DNA of 64,000 nt from NCBI RefSeq assembly GCF_036014195.1, contig NZ_CP107918.1, forward strand, positions 2,170,001 through 2,234,000, written 5' to 3'. Position numbers and translations under genes: made by a program. Shown in pieces: positions 16,422 through 24,144 of this stretch (its first letter is position 1; each line of letters begins with the position of its first letter). Under the pieces are notes generated by a model that was given only the letters and a program-made list of their open reading frames with translations, had not been told where the DNA came from and made no database searches. Source of the DNA: Streptomyces sp. NBC_00442 (GTDB lineage: Bacteria; Actinomycetota; Actinomycetes; Streptomycetales; Streptomycetaceae).

Positions 16422-16682
16422 ATGAGCGAGTGTCCGCACGTTGCAGAACTGCCGCGCCCCGAGCCGGCCCCCCTCAACGACACCTGCCCCGAGTGCCTGA
16501 AGGAGGGTACGCATCCCGTACAGCTGCGCCTGTGCCTGGTCTGCGGTCACGTCGGCTGCTGCGACTCCTCGCCGAACCAGCACGCCACGGCCCACTTCGA
16601 GGAGACCGGGCACGCGGTGATGCGGACCTTCGAGCCCGGCGAGAGCTGGCGCTGGTGTTTCGTGGACGGCCTGCTGGTGTGA
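16422..16682 (+). CDS. UBP-type zinc finger protein
   Basis: An 86-residue protein consisting of one Zn-UBP domain. Zn ligands appear in CPHV, CPECL, CLVCGHVGCCD and the histidines of QHATAHFEETGHAV. The domain binds ubiquitin C-termini in eukaryotes; the bacterial stand-alone version has no proven ligand. In actinobacteria this small gene is often beside CPA1 antiporter genes, as here, so the two may share a regulatory region. Confidence 0.85.
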   Translation: MSECPHVAELPRPEPAPLNDTCPECLKEGTHPVQLRLCLVCGHVGCCDSSPNQHATAHFEETGHAVMRTFEPGESWRWCFVDGLLV

Positions 16683-16939
16683 CGGCGGGGGTTCGACGCC
16701 CCGGTGCCTGGGTACGTCAACCCGGTCCCGGTTCACAGCAATTGGGCACTGCAAACCTCTAGCCACTGTCCGTACTCGTAGGCTTACCATGAGTGACAGT
16801 CGTCGGGAGGGCTCCCGGCGACAGGGCACCATGGATCGCGATAGCGTCGCCAGTCCAGGTACGGACCCCGTACCCACGGCCCCGGGGCTTCTCCCCTCCC
16901 CGGGCCCCGACAGAGCTTTGTGCCACCTTGGAGGTGAGG
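16683..16939 (+). promoter_or_regulatory. sigH operon promoter/leader region
   Basis: A 257-base region upstream of the anti-sigma gene. A TAGGCT -10-like box (16779-16784) and the inverted repeat GGTACGG/CCGTACC (about 16859-16875) are the only structures I see. In S. coelicolor sigH is read from several developmental and osmotic-stress promoters in this position. I cannot assign individual start points here. Confidence 0.35.
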
Positions 16940-17353
16940 GTGTCCCAGATCGCAGGCGAGCCCGGGAATCAGGACTTCGTGGAAGTCCGGCTGCCGGCCG
17001 CGGGTGCCTACCTGTCAGTGCTGCGTACGGCCACGGCCGGACTCGCGGCACGCTTGGACTTCACCCTCGACGAGATCGAGGATCTGCGCATCGCAGTCGA
17101 CGAGGCCTGCGCGATCCTGCTCCAGCAGGCCGTACCGGGCTCCGTTCTGAGCTGCGTGTTCCGCCTCGTCGACGACTCACTGGAGGTCACGGTCTCGGCC
17201 CCGACCACCGACGGCCGGGCCCCGGAGCGCGACACCTTCGCCTGGACGGTGCTCTCCGCCCTGGCCGGCAAGGTCGACTCCTCCGTGGCCGACGACCGTA
17301 CGGTCTCCATCAGCCTGTACAAACAGCGCGGCGCGGGACCCGGACCGGCGTGA
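16940..17353 (+). CDS. prsH: Anti-sigma factor of SigH (RsbW-like kinase fold; PrsH/UshX)
   Basis: A 137-residue protein from GTG 16940, with GGAGG five bases upstream; the open frame upstream is low-complexity. It has the HATPase_c2 fold of RsbW-type anti-sigma factors: LDFTLDEIEDLRIAVDEAC (N-box region, without the usual Asn) and DTFAWTVLSALAGKVDSS near the end. The stop overlaps the sigH start (GTGA at 17350-17353), so the pair is translationally coupled. It matches the S. coelicolor gene upstream of sigH, whose product sequesters SigH. Confidence 0.82.
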   Translation: MSQIAGEPGNQDFVEVRLPAAGAYLSVLRTATAGLAARLDFTLDEIEDLRIAVDEACAILLQQAVPGSVLSCVFRLVDDSLEVTVSAPTTDGRAPERDTFAWTVLSALAGKVDSSVADDRTVSISLYKQRGAGPGPA

Positions 17354-18300
17354 GCGGGGACGGTCCGGTGCGGGACGACGAGCGCATCCCCGACGTGCCG
17401 CGCTCCGCGGAGATCCCGGAGCAGCAGGCCCGGCCGCACCCGGTGGACAGTCCTGTGGACGGCCCAGATGGCCTTTTGTACGCGGCGGAGCAGGCAGAGC
17501 GGGCGGCCTTTATGAGCGAGCACATCGAGCACAGGCACCACGATCCACGCGATCGCAGCGGGGCGCGGGCGATGTTCATCGAGCTGCGCAAGCTGCCCGA
17601 GGGCTCGCCGGAGAAGGCCGAGCTGCGCAATCGGCTGGTGCGGATGCACCTGCCGCTGGTCGAGCATCTGGCGCGGCGCTTCCGCAACCGGGGCGAGCCG
17701 CTCGACGACCTGACCCAGGTCGCCACGATCGGCCTGATCAAGTCGGTGGACCGTTTCGACCCCGAGCGGGGCGTGGAGTTCTCCACGTACGCGACACCCA
17801 CGGTCGTCGGCGAGATCAAGCGGCACTTCCGCGACAAGGGCTGGGCGGTGCGGGTGCCGCGCCGGCTCCAGGAGCTGCGGCTCGCGCTCACCACGGCCAC
17901 GGCGGAACTCTCCCAGCAGCACGGCCGCTCGCCGACGGTGCACGAACTGGCCGAGCGGCTGGGCATTTCCGAGGAAGAGGTCCTGGAGGGCCTGGAGTCG
18001 GCGAACGCCTATTCCACGCTGTCGCTCGACGTGCCGGACACGGACGACGAGTCGCCGGCGGTGGCGGACACCCTGGGCGCCGAGGACGAGGCGCTCGAAG
18101 GCGTCGAGTACCGCGAGTCGCTCAAGCCGCTCCTCGAGGACCTTCCGCCGCGCGAGAAGCGGATCCTGCTGCTGCGCTTCTTCGGGAACATGACGCAGTC
18201 GCAGATCGCGCAGGAGGTCGGCATCTCCCAGATGCACGTCTCGCGCCTGCTGGCCCGCACGCTCGCACAGCTGCGGGAGCGGTTGCTCGTCGAGGAGTAG
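17350..18300 (+). CDS. sigH: Stress-response sigma factor SigH (SigB/SigF family)
   Basis: A 316-residue sigma factor from GTG 17350, overlapping the anti-sigma stop. An acidic N-terminal extension of about 60 residues precedes region 2 (HLPLVEHLARRFRNRGEPLD, DLTQVATIGLIKSVDRF, YATPTVVGEIKRHFRDKGW). Region 3 follows (RRLQELRLALTTATAEL), then region 4 (LPPREKRILLLRFFGNMTQSQIAQEVGISQMHVSRLL). S. coelicolor SigH acts in osmotic stress and development and exists in several lengths. Here internal starts such as the ATG of MSEHIEHRHHDPRDRSG (17512) could give shorter forms. The neighbours match the S. coelicolor locus. Confidence 0.93.
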   Translation: MSGDGPVRDDERIPDVPRSAEIPEQQARPHPVDSPVDGPDGLLYAAEQAERAAFMSEHIEHRHHDPRDRSGARAMFIELRKLPEGSPEKAELRNRLVRMHLPLVEHLARRFRNRGEPLDDLTQVATIGLIKSVDRFDPERGVEFSTYATPTVVGEIKRHFRDKGWAVRVPRRLQELRLALTTATAELSQQHGRSPTVHELAERLGISEEEVLEGLESANAYSTLSLDVPDTDDESPAVADTLGAEDEALEGVEYRESLKPLLEDLPPREKRILLLRFFGNMTQSQIAQEVGISQMHVSRLLARTLAQLRERLLVEE

Positions 18301-18360
18301 CCGGGCGCCCGGGAGCGGCCGGGCGTCGAGGAACAGCCGGGCCGTGCGGCCGGTGTGCGG

Positions 18361-18795
18361 TTACGCGTCGCTCACCGGCCCGCGGATGCCGAGCGCCTCG
18401 GTGGTGGCCGGGTTGACCAGGAGCACCAGGGCGGTGACGGCCACCGCGGCGAGCGCGATGCCCGCCGGGATCCACGGAGCGCCGTCGGAGTTGAGGAACA
18501 TCCAGGCGACCGGCAGCGCCATGATGTGGGTGATCATCGAGGGCCCCCGGCTCCAGCGTCGGCGGAGCAGCAGGCCGCGGGCGGCGATCAGCGGGATCAG
18601 GCCGAGGACCACGAGGGTCACGCCGCCGGTCTCGGCCTGGGCAGGCCGGTCCGGCTTGCCGGTCAGGCCCATCACGAGCATGAAGAGGCCACCGGCGACC
18701 AGGGCGAGCCCTTCGAGCGCGGACAGCGCGGCCGCGGCGGTCAGCCGGCCGGGGCGCGGTCCTGCGGGGGCTTCGGGGGTCTGCTCAGTACTCAC
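18361..18795 (-). CDS. Small integral membrane protein of unknown function
   Basis: A 144-residue protein from GTG 18795 (VSTEQTPEAPAGPRPGRL). Four hydrophobic segments are visible: LSALEGLALVAGGLFMLVMGL, VTLVVLGLIPLIAARGLLL, ITHIMALPVAWMFL, and GIALAAVAVTALVLLV. It converges on sigH (60 bases apart) and its start is 95 bases from the divergent lipid kinase gene. No ribosome-binding site is visible and TACCCT lies about 10 bases before the GTG, so it may be leaderless. The arrangement is conserved with the sigH-wblE interval of other streptomycetes. No function is known to me. Confidence 0.75.
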   Translation of the reverse strand: MSTEQTPEAPAGPRPGRLTAAAALSALEGLALVAGGLFMLVMGLTGKPDRPAQAETGGVTLVVLGLIPLIAARGLLLRRRWSRGPSMITHIMALPVAWMFLNSDGAPWIPAGIALAAVAVTALVLLVNPATTEALGIRGPVSDA

Positions 18796-18890
18796 CCGGC
18801 CAGGGTAGCCCGCACGGCGGGGCCCGCCCCGGGGCGGGCGGCCCCGGCCCAGGTGCGCCCCAGTACCCCCCGGTAGGTAGTCTGGCGCCC

Positions 18891-19856
18891 ATGCGTGCAC
18901 TTCTCGTGGTCAACCCGGCGGCTACCACCACCAGTGCGCGCACGCGTGACGTCCTCATTCACGCCCTCGCCAGCGAGATGAAGCTGGAGGCGGTGACCAC
19001 GGAGTACCGCGGTCATGCCAAGGACCTCGGGCGGCGTGCGGCCGAGAGCAGTGACATCGATCTCGTGGTGGCGCTCGGCGGTGACGGCACGGTCAACGAG
19101 CTCGTGAACGGCCTGCTGCACAACGGCCCGAGCCCCGAACTCCCGGAATTCGCGGTGGTCCCCGGCGGCTCGACCAATGTGTTCGCGCGCGCCCTGGGCC
19201 TGCCCAATGACGCTGTGGAGTCGACCGGTGTCATTTTGGACGCGTTGCGCGAGAAGCGGAGCCGTACGGTGAGCCTCGGTCTCGCGTCCGGGGTGCCGGG
19301 CAGCGTGGACGAGGGTGTTCCTGAACGCTGGTTCACTTTCTGTGCCGGGTTCGGATTCGACGCGGGTGTGGTGGGCCGGGTCGAACAGCAGCGGGAGCGC
19401 GGAAAGCGCTCGACGCACGCCCTCTATTTGCGCCAGGTGGCGCGCCAGTTCTTCGGCGAGCCCCACCGCAGACACGGCCAGATCACGCTGGAGCGGCCGG
19501 ACGGGGAGACGGTCGAGGACCTCGTCCTGTCCATAGTCTGCAACACCTCCCCCTACACCTACCTGGGCAATCGTCCTCTGTACGCGTCTCCCGACGCCTC
19601 CTTCGACGCGGCGCTCGACGTCCTCGCGCTGACCCGGATGACCACCCCCTCGGCGACCCGTTACGCGACCCAGTTGCTCACTTCCACGCCAGATCGTGGT
19701 CCGCACGGCAAGCACGCCGTATCACTGCACGACTTGACGGACTTCACCTTGCATTCCAAGGCCCCGCTCCCCTTCCAGATGGACGGCGACCACCTGGGCC
19801 TGCGTACTAGCGTCGCGTTCACAGGCGTACGCCGTGCACTGCGTGTGATTGTGTGA
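18891..19856 (+). CDS. Diacylglycerol kinase family lipid kinase
   Basis: A 321-residue protein starting MRALLVVNPAATTTSARTRD at ATG 18891. NPAATTTSART near the start and GGDGTVNELVNGLL (about 63) are the nucleotide-binding motifs of the DAGK_cat/YegS family. The second domain includes NTSPYTYLGNRPLYASPDASFDAALDV (landmarks NTSPYTYLG and GNRPLY) and ends HLGLRTSVAFTGVRRALRV. It phosphorylates diacylglycerol or a related lipid at the membrane. No Shine-Dalgarno is present, and TAGTCT sits 10 bases before the ATG, which suggests a leaderless message. Confidence 0.88.
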   Translation: MRALLVVNPAATTTSARTRDVLIHALASEMKLEAVTTEYRGHAKDLGRRAAESSDIDLVVALGGDGTVNELVNGLLHNGPSPELPEFAVVPGGSTNVFARALGLPNDAVESTGVILDALREKRSRTVSLGLASGVPGSVDEGVPERWFTFCAGFGFDAGVVGRVEQQRERGKRSTHALYLRQVARQFFGEPHRRHGQITLERPDGETVEDLVLSIVCNTSPYTYLGNRPLYASPDASFDAALDVLALTRMTTPSATRYATQLLTSTPDRGPHGKHAVSLHDLTDFTLHSKAPLPFQMDGDHLGLRTSVAFTGVRRALRVIV

Positions 19857-20175
19857 GTGGAAGGGCCCAAAGTCCTTTCACTCGAACGTTTAGGCTGCCA
19901 TCCACCCCATGGAAGTACGACTGTGACCCAGTCGACACCGAGGAATCCAAAAAAACTTTCCGGAAGGGGTTGTATCCGCCGCCGAGGTTTGCGAATCTCT
20001 ACATGGCGATCGGGACGGCCCGCAACACCGGCCTCCACTGAAAGCCAGAACCCCTCCTCAAAACCAGGACCACCACCAGTCCAACTGGAAGATGGCCCTT
20101 CCCTTGTTGAGGGATTCGTGAAAGCGTTCACATTCACAAGCACCCCTGCACGTAACACCAAGAGAGGTAGCAGCC
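19857..20175 (+). promoter_or_regulatory. Leader region of wblE
   Basis: A 319-base gap with no gene, less GC-rich than its surroundings. It holds an A7 tract followed by CTTTCCGGAAGG (about 19949-19967), a small palindrome. TTGTTGAGG (about 20106) and GTTCACATTC could be promoter boxes. GAGAGG is 7 bases before the wblE ATG. The long AT-richer leader fits a heavily regulated gene, but I cannot assign the start site. Confidence 0.4.
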
Positions 20176-20433
20176 ATGGACTGGCGTCACAACGCCGTTT
20201 GTCGTGAGGAAGACCCCGAGCTGTTCTTCCCCATCGGCAACACCGGTCCTGCGCTGCTGCAGATCGAGGAAGCCAAGGCCGTCTGCCGCCGCTGCCCCGT
20301 CATGGAGCAGTGCCTGCAGTGGGCGCTCGAGTCCGGCCAGGACTCCGGCGTCTGGGGTGGCCTCAGCGAGGACGAGCGCCGCGCGATGAAGCGCCGTGCC
20401 GCTCGCAACCGGGCGCGCAACGCGACCGCCTGA
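20176..20433 (+). CDS. wblE: WhiB-like iron-sulfur transcription factor WblE
   Basis: An 85-residue Wbl protein. The four cluster cysteines are C9, C37, C40 and C46 (AVCREED; AVCRRCPVMEQC). The turn GVWGGLSEDER and a basic tail (KRRAARNRARNATA) follow. Wbl proteins carry an O2- and NO-sensitive [4Fe-4S] cluster and bind the principal sigma factor to act at promoters. The sequence and the position between the lipid kinase and the PdtaS-like kinase match S. coelicolor wblE (WhiB1-like). A terminator hairpin follows at 20534-20566. Confidence 0.92.
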   Translation: MDWRHNAVCREEDPELFFPIGNTGPALLQIEEAKAVCRRCPVMEQCLQWALESGQDSGVWGGLSEDERRAMKRRAARNRARNATA

Positions 20434-20533
20434 GCCCCCACTTCCCGCCTTAGCAACGCGCGGCGCGTACAGAGCGTACGCACTCACCGCCCCCCGAGCC
20501 GCAGCGCGCAGCAGTAAGACACCCACAGCATTC

Positions 20534-20566
20534 GAGCCCCGAACCGTGTCTCATGGTTCGGGGCTC
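20534..20566. terminator. Bidirectional terminator between wblE and the histidine kinase gene
   Basis: GAGCCCCGAACC (20534-20545) pairs perfectly with GGTTCGGGGCTC (20555-20566) around a 9-base loop. It lies between convergent genes. Confidence 0.8.
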
Positions 20567-20617
20567 GCTGCTGTGCGTACGCCGTCGGCGTGTAGGTCCT
20601 CGGGCGCGGGGTACGCG

Positions 20618-22084
20618 CTACTTCTCGGGGCCCACCGGGATGTCGAGCACGACCTTCGTGCCGCGTCCGGGCGCCGGCACCATGTCGAAACTTCCGCCCA
20701 ACTCGCCCTCGACCAGGGTCCGTACGATCTGGAGGCCCAGGTTTCCCGTGCGCTTCGCGTCAAAGCCCTCGGGCAGTCCCCGGCCGTCGTCCCGCACGGT
20801 GATCAGCAGCCGGGAGTCCTCGCGGGTGCCGCCGCGCAGCGCCGCGACCTCGACCGAGCCCTGGTCGCCGGGGACGAAGGCGTGCTCAAGGGCGTTCTGC
20901 AGGACTTCGGTCAACACCATGGACAGCGGGGTGGCGACCTCGGCGTCGAGGATTCCGAAGCGGCCGGTGCGCCGGCAGTCGATCTTGCCGGGTGAGATCT
21001 CGGCGACCATGGCGAGCACCCGGTCGGCGATCTCGTCGAACTCGACGCGCTCGTCCAGGTTCTGCGACAGCGTCTCGTGCACGATGGCGATCGAACCGAC
21101 GCGCCTGACCGCCTCGTTGAGCGCCTCGCGGCCCTGGTCGGAGTCCATCCGGCGGGACTGGAGACGCAACAGCGCCGCCACCGTCTGAAGGTTGTTCTTC
21201 ACCCGGTGGTGGATCTCCCGGATGGTGGCGTCCTTGGTGATCAACTCCCGCTCCCGGCGGCGCAGTTCGGTCACGTCCCGCAGCAGTACGAGCGAACCGA
21301 TGCGCGGCCCCTTCGGCTTGAGCGGGATGGCACGCAGCTGGATGACCCCGTCGTCGCCCTCGACCTCGGCCTCGCGGGGCGCATAGCCGCTGGCGAGTTT
21401 GGCGATGGCCTCGTCCACCGGGCCGCGCGACGGCGCGAGCTCGGCGGTGAGCTGGCCCAGGTGCTGGCCGACGAGGTCGGATGCGAGGCCCAGCCGGTGG
21501 TAGGCGGAGAGCGCGTTGGGCGAGGCGTACTGGACGATGCCGTCCGCGTCCAGCCTGATCAGGCCGTCGCCGGCGCGCGGTGACGCGTCCATGTCGACCT
21601 GCTGGCCGGGGAACGGGAAGGATCCGGCGGCGATCATCTGCGCGAGGTCGGAGGCGGACTGGAGGTAGGTGAGTTCGAGCCGCGAGGGTGTACGGACAGT
21701 GAGCAGATTGGTGTTCCGGGCGATGACGCCCAGGACGCGCCCCTCACGGCGTACGGGAATCGACTCGACGCGGACCGGGACCTCCTCGCGCCACTCCGGA
21801 TCTCCCTCGCGCACGATCCGGCCCTCGTCGAGCGCGGCGTCGAGCAGCGGGCGCCGGCCGCGCGGGACGAGATGGCCGACCATGTCGTCCTGGTAGGAGG
21901 TGGGGCCGGTGTTGGGGCGCATCTGGGCGACCGACACATAGCGGGTGCCGTCCAGGGTGGGTACCCAGAGCACCAGGTCCGCGAAGGAGAGGTCGGAGAG
22001 CAACTGCCACTCCGAGACCAGCAGGTGGAGCCACTCGAGGTCGGACTCACTCAGAGCGGTGTGCTGGCGTACGAGGTCGTTCAT
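20618..22084 (-). CDS. pdtaS: PdtaS-like sensor histidine kinase (HisKA_2 type)
   Basis: A 488-residue protein from ATG 22084 (MNDLVRQHTALSESDLEWLH), which aligns with the start of mycobacterial PdtaS. An N-terminal GAF domain (residues about 1-160) includes QMRPNTGPTSYQDDMVG. A PAS domain (about 165-280) has DADGIVQYASPNAL. The HisKA_2 box is IREIHHRVKNNLQ (phospho-His at about 303), and the HATPase domain has TEVLQNALEHAF, DDGRGLPEGF and LGLQIVRTLVEGELGG. It is soluble and likely signals to an ANTAR regulator of the PdtaR type, which is not in this window. A DasR-type site lies about 230 bases upstream. Confidence 0.88.
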   Translation of the reverse strand: MNDLVRQHTALSESDLEWLHLLVSEWQLLSDLSFADLVLWVPTLDGTRYVSVAQMRPNTGPTSYQDDMVGHLVPRGRRPLLDAALDEGRIVREGDPEWREEVPVRVESIPVRREGRVLGVIARNTNLLTVRTPSRLELTYLQSASDLAQMIAAGSFPFPGQQVDMDASPRAGDGLIRLDADGIVQYASPNALSAYHRLGLASDLVGQHLGQLTAELAPSRGPVDEAIAKLASGYAPREAEVEGDDGVIQLRAIPLKPKGPRIGSLVLLRDVTELRRRERELITKDATIREIHHRVKNNLQTVAALLRLQSRRMDSDQGREALNEAVRRVGSIAIVHETLSQNLDERVEFDEIADRVLAMVAEISPGKIDCRRTGRFGILDAEVATPLSMVLTEVLQNALEHAFVPGDQGSVEVAALRGGTREDSRLLITVRDDGRGLPEGFDAKRTGNLGLQIVRTLVEGELGGSFDMVPAPGRGTKVVLDIPVGPEK

Positions 22085-22387
22085 GGAGGGCACGGTGCGA
22101 GCGTACCCGCGTCCACCGGCGGAAATGACTGCGGGCCGCGGCGCCGGGACGGGACCCTCGACCCGTCCGGGCACCGCAGCCCGGTTGCCGGCCGACGGGT
22201 GTGCGGTCCCCTCGGCCTTCACAGAGAGGTCACGGCGCGGTCAGGGCAGAGAGCGCCGGGGCCTCGGTTCCGCCCGCCTGTGCGGGGTGGGCGGAAGCCT
22301 GATGTGTTCATTGTGGACTAGACCATTCTGCCCTGTCCATCCGTGTGCACGACGCAATATTCCGTGCCCGCACCCGGGGCGCAACCC
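22085..22387. other. Intergenic region upstream of the PdtaS-like kinase
   Basis: A 303-base gap between the kinase start and the TetR stop, both on the minus strand. It holds a dre-like palindrome at 22312-22327 and a GC-rich leader. I see no gene. TACGCT (about 22099-22104, minus strand TACGCTCGC context) could be the -10 box of a nearly leaderless kinase message. Confidence 0.4.
22312..22327. promoter_or_regulatory. DasR-type operator (dre-like)
   Basis: TGTGGACTAGACCATT contains the core TGGACTAGACCA (22314-22325), one base from TGGTCTAGACCA, the centre of the DasR consensus. The identical core is found at 30769-30780. It is about 230 bases upstream of the PdtaS-like kinase start. Confidence 0.55.
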
Positions 22388-22999
22388 TCAGGGGCGCCGC
22401 GCCGCTTCCCGGGGCCACACGGCCATGGCGGCCTCGGCGACGCCCTCCAGTTCCGCGCGGGTCGCGCCGTCGCGGGCCTGCTGGGACATGCCCTGGAAGA
22501 CCGCGCCGACGAGCCGGGCCAGTGTGCCCGCGTCCGTGCTCGCGGGCAGGCGGCCGGCGGCGGTGTCGGCGGCGATCCGGCTCTCGATGGCGGACAGGCC
22601 GGCGGCACGCTGGTCGCGCAGCGCGGCGCTGACGGCCTCGGTGGTGCAGTTGGCCGCGGCGCTGATCACCATGCAGCCGTAGGGGTGCGCCGGGTCGGTG
22701 AACTCGGCGGCCGCCTCGCGCAGCAGACGGGCGACGCCCTCGCGCGCGGTCGGCTCCTCGGTGAGGGCCCGCGTCGCGAAGGATCCGTGGGTCGACTGAT
22801 ATCCGCGGACGACCTCCTCGAAGAGGGCCTGCTTGTCGCCGAAGGCGGCGTACAGGCTGGGCGCGCCGATGCCCATGGCCCGGGTCAGATCGGCCACGGA
22901 CGTCACCTCGTATCCACGCCGCCAGAACTCCATCGTGGCCTGCTCAAGGGCCGTGTCCCGGTCGAACGAACGGGGCCGCCCGCGCTGTTTCGTCGCCAT
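22388..22999 (-). CDS. TetR-family repressor
   Basis: A 203-residue protein from ATG 22999. The helix-turn-helix spans residues about 10-55 (RDTALEQATMEFWRRGYEVT, SVADLTRAMGIGAPSLYAAFGDK). The C-terminal domain includes PYGCMVISAAANC, typical of the TetR_C_16-like group near AcrR/YxaF proteins. It is divergent from the SDR gene with 103 bases between starts. Two palindromes in that gap are likely operators for both genes. The ligand is unknown, possibly the SDR substrate. Confidence 0.85.
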   Translation of the reverse strand: MATKQRGRPRSFDRDTALEQATMEFWRRGYEVTSVADLTRAMGIGAPSLYAAFGDKQALFEEVVRGYQSTHGSFATRALTEEPTAREGVARLLREAAAEFTDPAHPYGCMVISAAANCTTEAVSAALRDQRAAGLSAIESRIAADTAAGRLPASTDAGTLARLVGAVFQGMSQQARDGATRAELEGVAEAAMAVWPREAARRP

Positions 23000-23021
23000 G
23001 CCACCGATCCTACCGCGCTTC

Positions 23022-23072
23022 TGTAGCGCACGCTAAAGAATGTGGTACGTTTCTTTCCGTAGCGACCGCTAC
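23022..23072. promoter_or_regulatory. Twin palindromic operators between tetR and SDR
   Basis: TGTAGCGCACGCTAAA (23022-23037) and GTAGCGACCGCTAC (23059-23072) share the core GTAGCG-N2-CGCTA. The second is a perfect 6-bp inverted repeat. Centres are 36 bases apart. They lie between the divergent TetR and SDR starts, so one may serve each promoter. Confidence 0.7.
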
Positions 23073-23102
23073 AGAACTCATCGGGGTGGAAGGAGCGCGG
23101 CC

Positions 23103-23855
23103 ATGGGCTCGCTCGACGGAAAGACGGCGCTGGTCACGGGCGGCAGCAGGGGCATCGGGCGAGGCATCGCCGAGCGGCTCGGCCGGGACGGGGCGCGGGT
23201 GGCCGTGCACTACGGCACGAACGAGGTGGCGGCCAAGGAGACGGTCGCGGCCATCGAGGCCGCGGGCGGTTCCGCCTTCGCCGTCGGCCAGGAACTGGGG
23301 GTTCCCGGGGACGCGGCGGCACTGTGGGAGGCCTTCGACCGACAGGCCGACGGGGTCGACATCCTCGTGAACAACGCCGGCATCGGGTGGCCCGTGCCGT
23401 TCGGGGAGGTCACCGAGGAGACGTACGACCAGCTCTTCGCGGTCAACGCCAAGGCGCCGTTCTTCGTGACGCAGCTCGGCCTGACCCGGCTGCGCGACGG
23501 CGGCCGGGTCGTCAACATCTCCAGCGGGCTCGCGCGAGCGGCCATGATGCCGCAGACGCTCACCTACGCCATGACCAAGGGCGCGCTCGACGTCCTGACC
23601 CGGAATCTGTCGAAGGTCCTCGGCCCGCGCGGGATCACGGTCAACTCGGTGGCGCCCGGGGTCGTCGACACCGACACCAACGCGGACTGGCTGCGCACCG
23701 ACGAGCAGGCCTGGGCGGCGACGGCCGCCCTGTCGCCCCTGGGCCGGGTCGGCGAGGCGTCCGACATAGCCGATGTGGTGGCCTTCCTCGCCTCGGCCGA
23801 AGGGCGCTGGATCACGGGGCAGTGGCTGGAGGCGACGGGCGGCGCGATCGCCTAG
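23103..23855 (+). CDS. Short-chain dehydrogenase/reductase
   Basis: A 250-residue classical SDR from ATG 23103, behind AAGGAG. The nucleotide motif is TGGSRGIGRGI (residues 11-21), followed by NNAG (about 91), the catalytic Ser in NISSGLARAAM, and YAMTK (Y and K of YxxxK). The end WITGQWLEATGGAIA is typical of the FabG-like branch. Preference for NADP is suggested by the SR after the first glycines. The TetR repressor is divergent. Substrate unknown. Confidence 0.9.
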   Translation: MGSLDGKTALVTGGSRGIGRGIAERLGRDGARVAVHYGTNEVAAKETVAAIEAAGGSAFAVGQELGVPGDAAALWEAFDRQADGVDILVNNAGIGWPVPFGEVTEETYDQLFAVNAKAPFFVTQLGLTRLRDGGRVVNISSGLARAAMMPQTLTYAMTKGALDVLTRNLSKVLGPRGITVNSVAPGVVDTDTNADWLRTDEQAWAATAALSPLGRVGEASDIADVVAFLASAEGRWITGQWLEATGGAIA

Positions 23856-23922
23856 GCGGCGGGCGGGCGGCCCCCGACCCCCGGGGGGAGCCCGGGGAGC
23901 GGGAGCCCGGGGGGGGCGGGCC

Positions 23923-23983
23923 GGCCCGTGTTTCGGCACGGGCCCCCTGGTCGGCCGCCCCAAAGGCGGCCGACCAGGGGGCC
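23923..23983 (+). terminator. Overlapping strong hairpins after the SDR gene
   Basis: Hairpin A is GGCCCGTG (23923-23930) with CACGGGCC (23937-23944). Hairpin B is a perfect 19-bp stem: 23941-23959 with 23965-23983, around CCAAA. They share 23941-23944, so only one can form fully. Likely terminator; no T tract. Confidence 0.7.
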
Positions 23984-24090
23984 ATGTTCCGTGCCACCGA
24001 ATGGCCGTCTCCGTATGCGTTCCGGCAACCCCGCCGGTCGACGATGGGAGGGGCGGCGACAGCCCGCCGGAGAGCCCGCCACTCTGCTAG

Positions 24091-24106
24091 ATTGGTCTAT
24101 ACCACG
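24091..24106 (+). promoter_or_regulatory. DasR operator (dre) of nagB
   Basis: ATTGGTCTATACCACG has the core TGGTCTATACCA (24093-24104), one base from the consensus core TGGTCTAGACCA. It lies about 40 bases upstream of the nagB GTG. nagB is an established DasR target in S. coelicolor. Confidence 0.85.
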
Positions 24107-24144
24107 TCCGTTGTTGTTTCACGTCACCAGATCGGCAGGCCCTC

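Noticed and set aside
19940..19973. Possible SigR promoter (AGGAAT ... GTT) upstream of wblE
   Set aside because: The spacing is 22 bases rather than 18-19 and the -35 box is imperfect.
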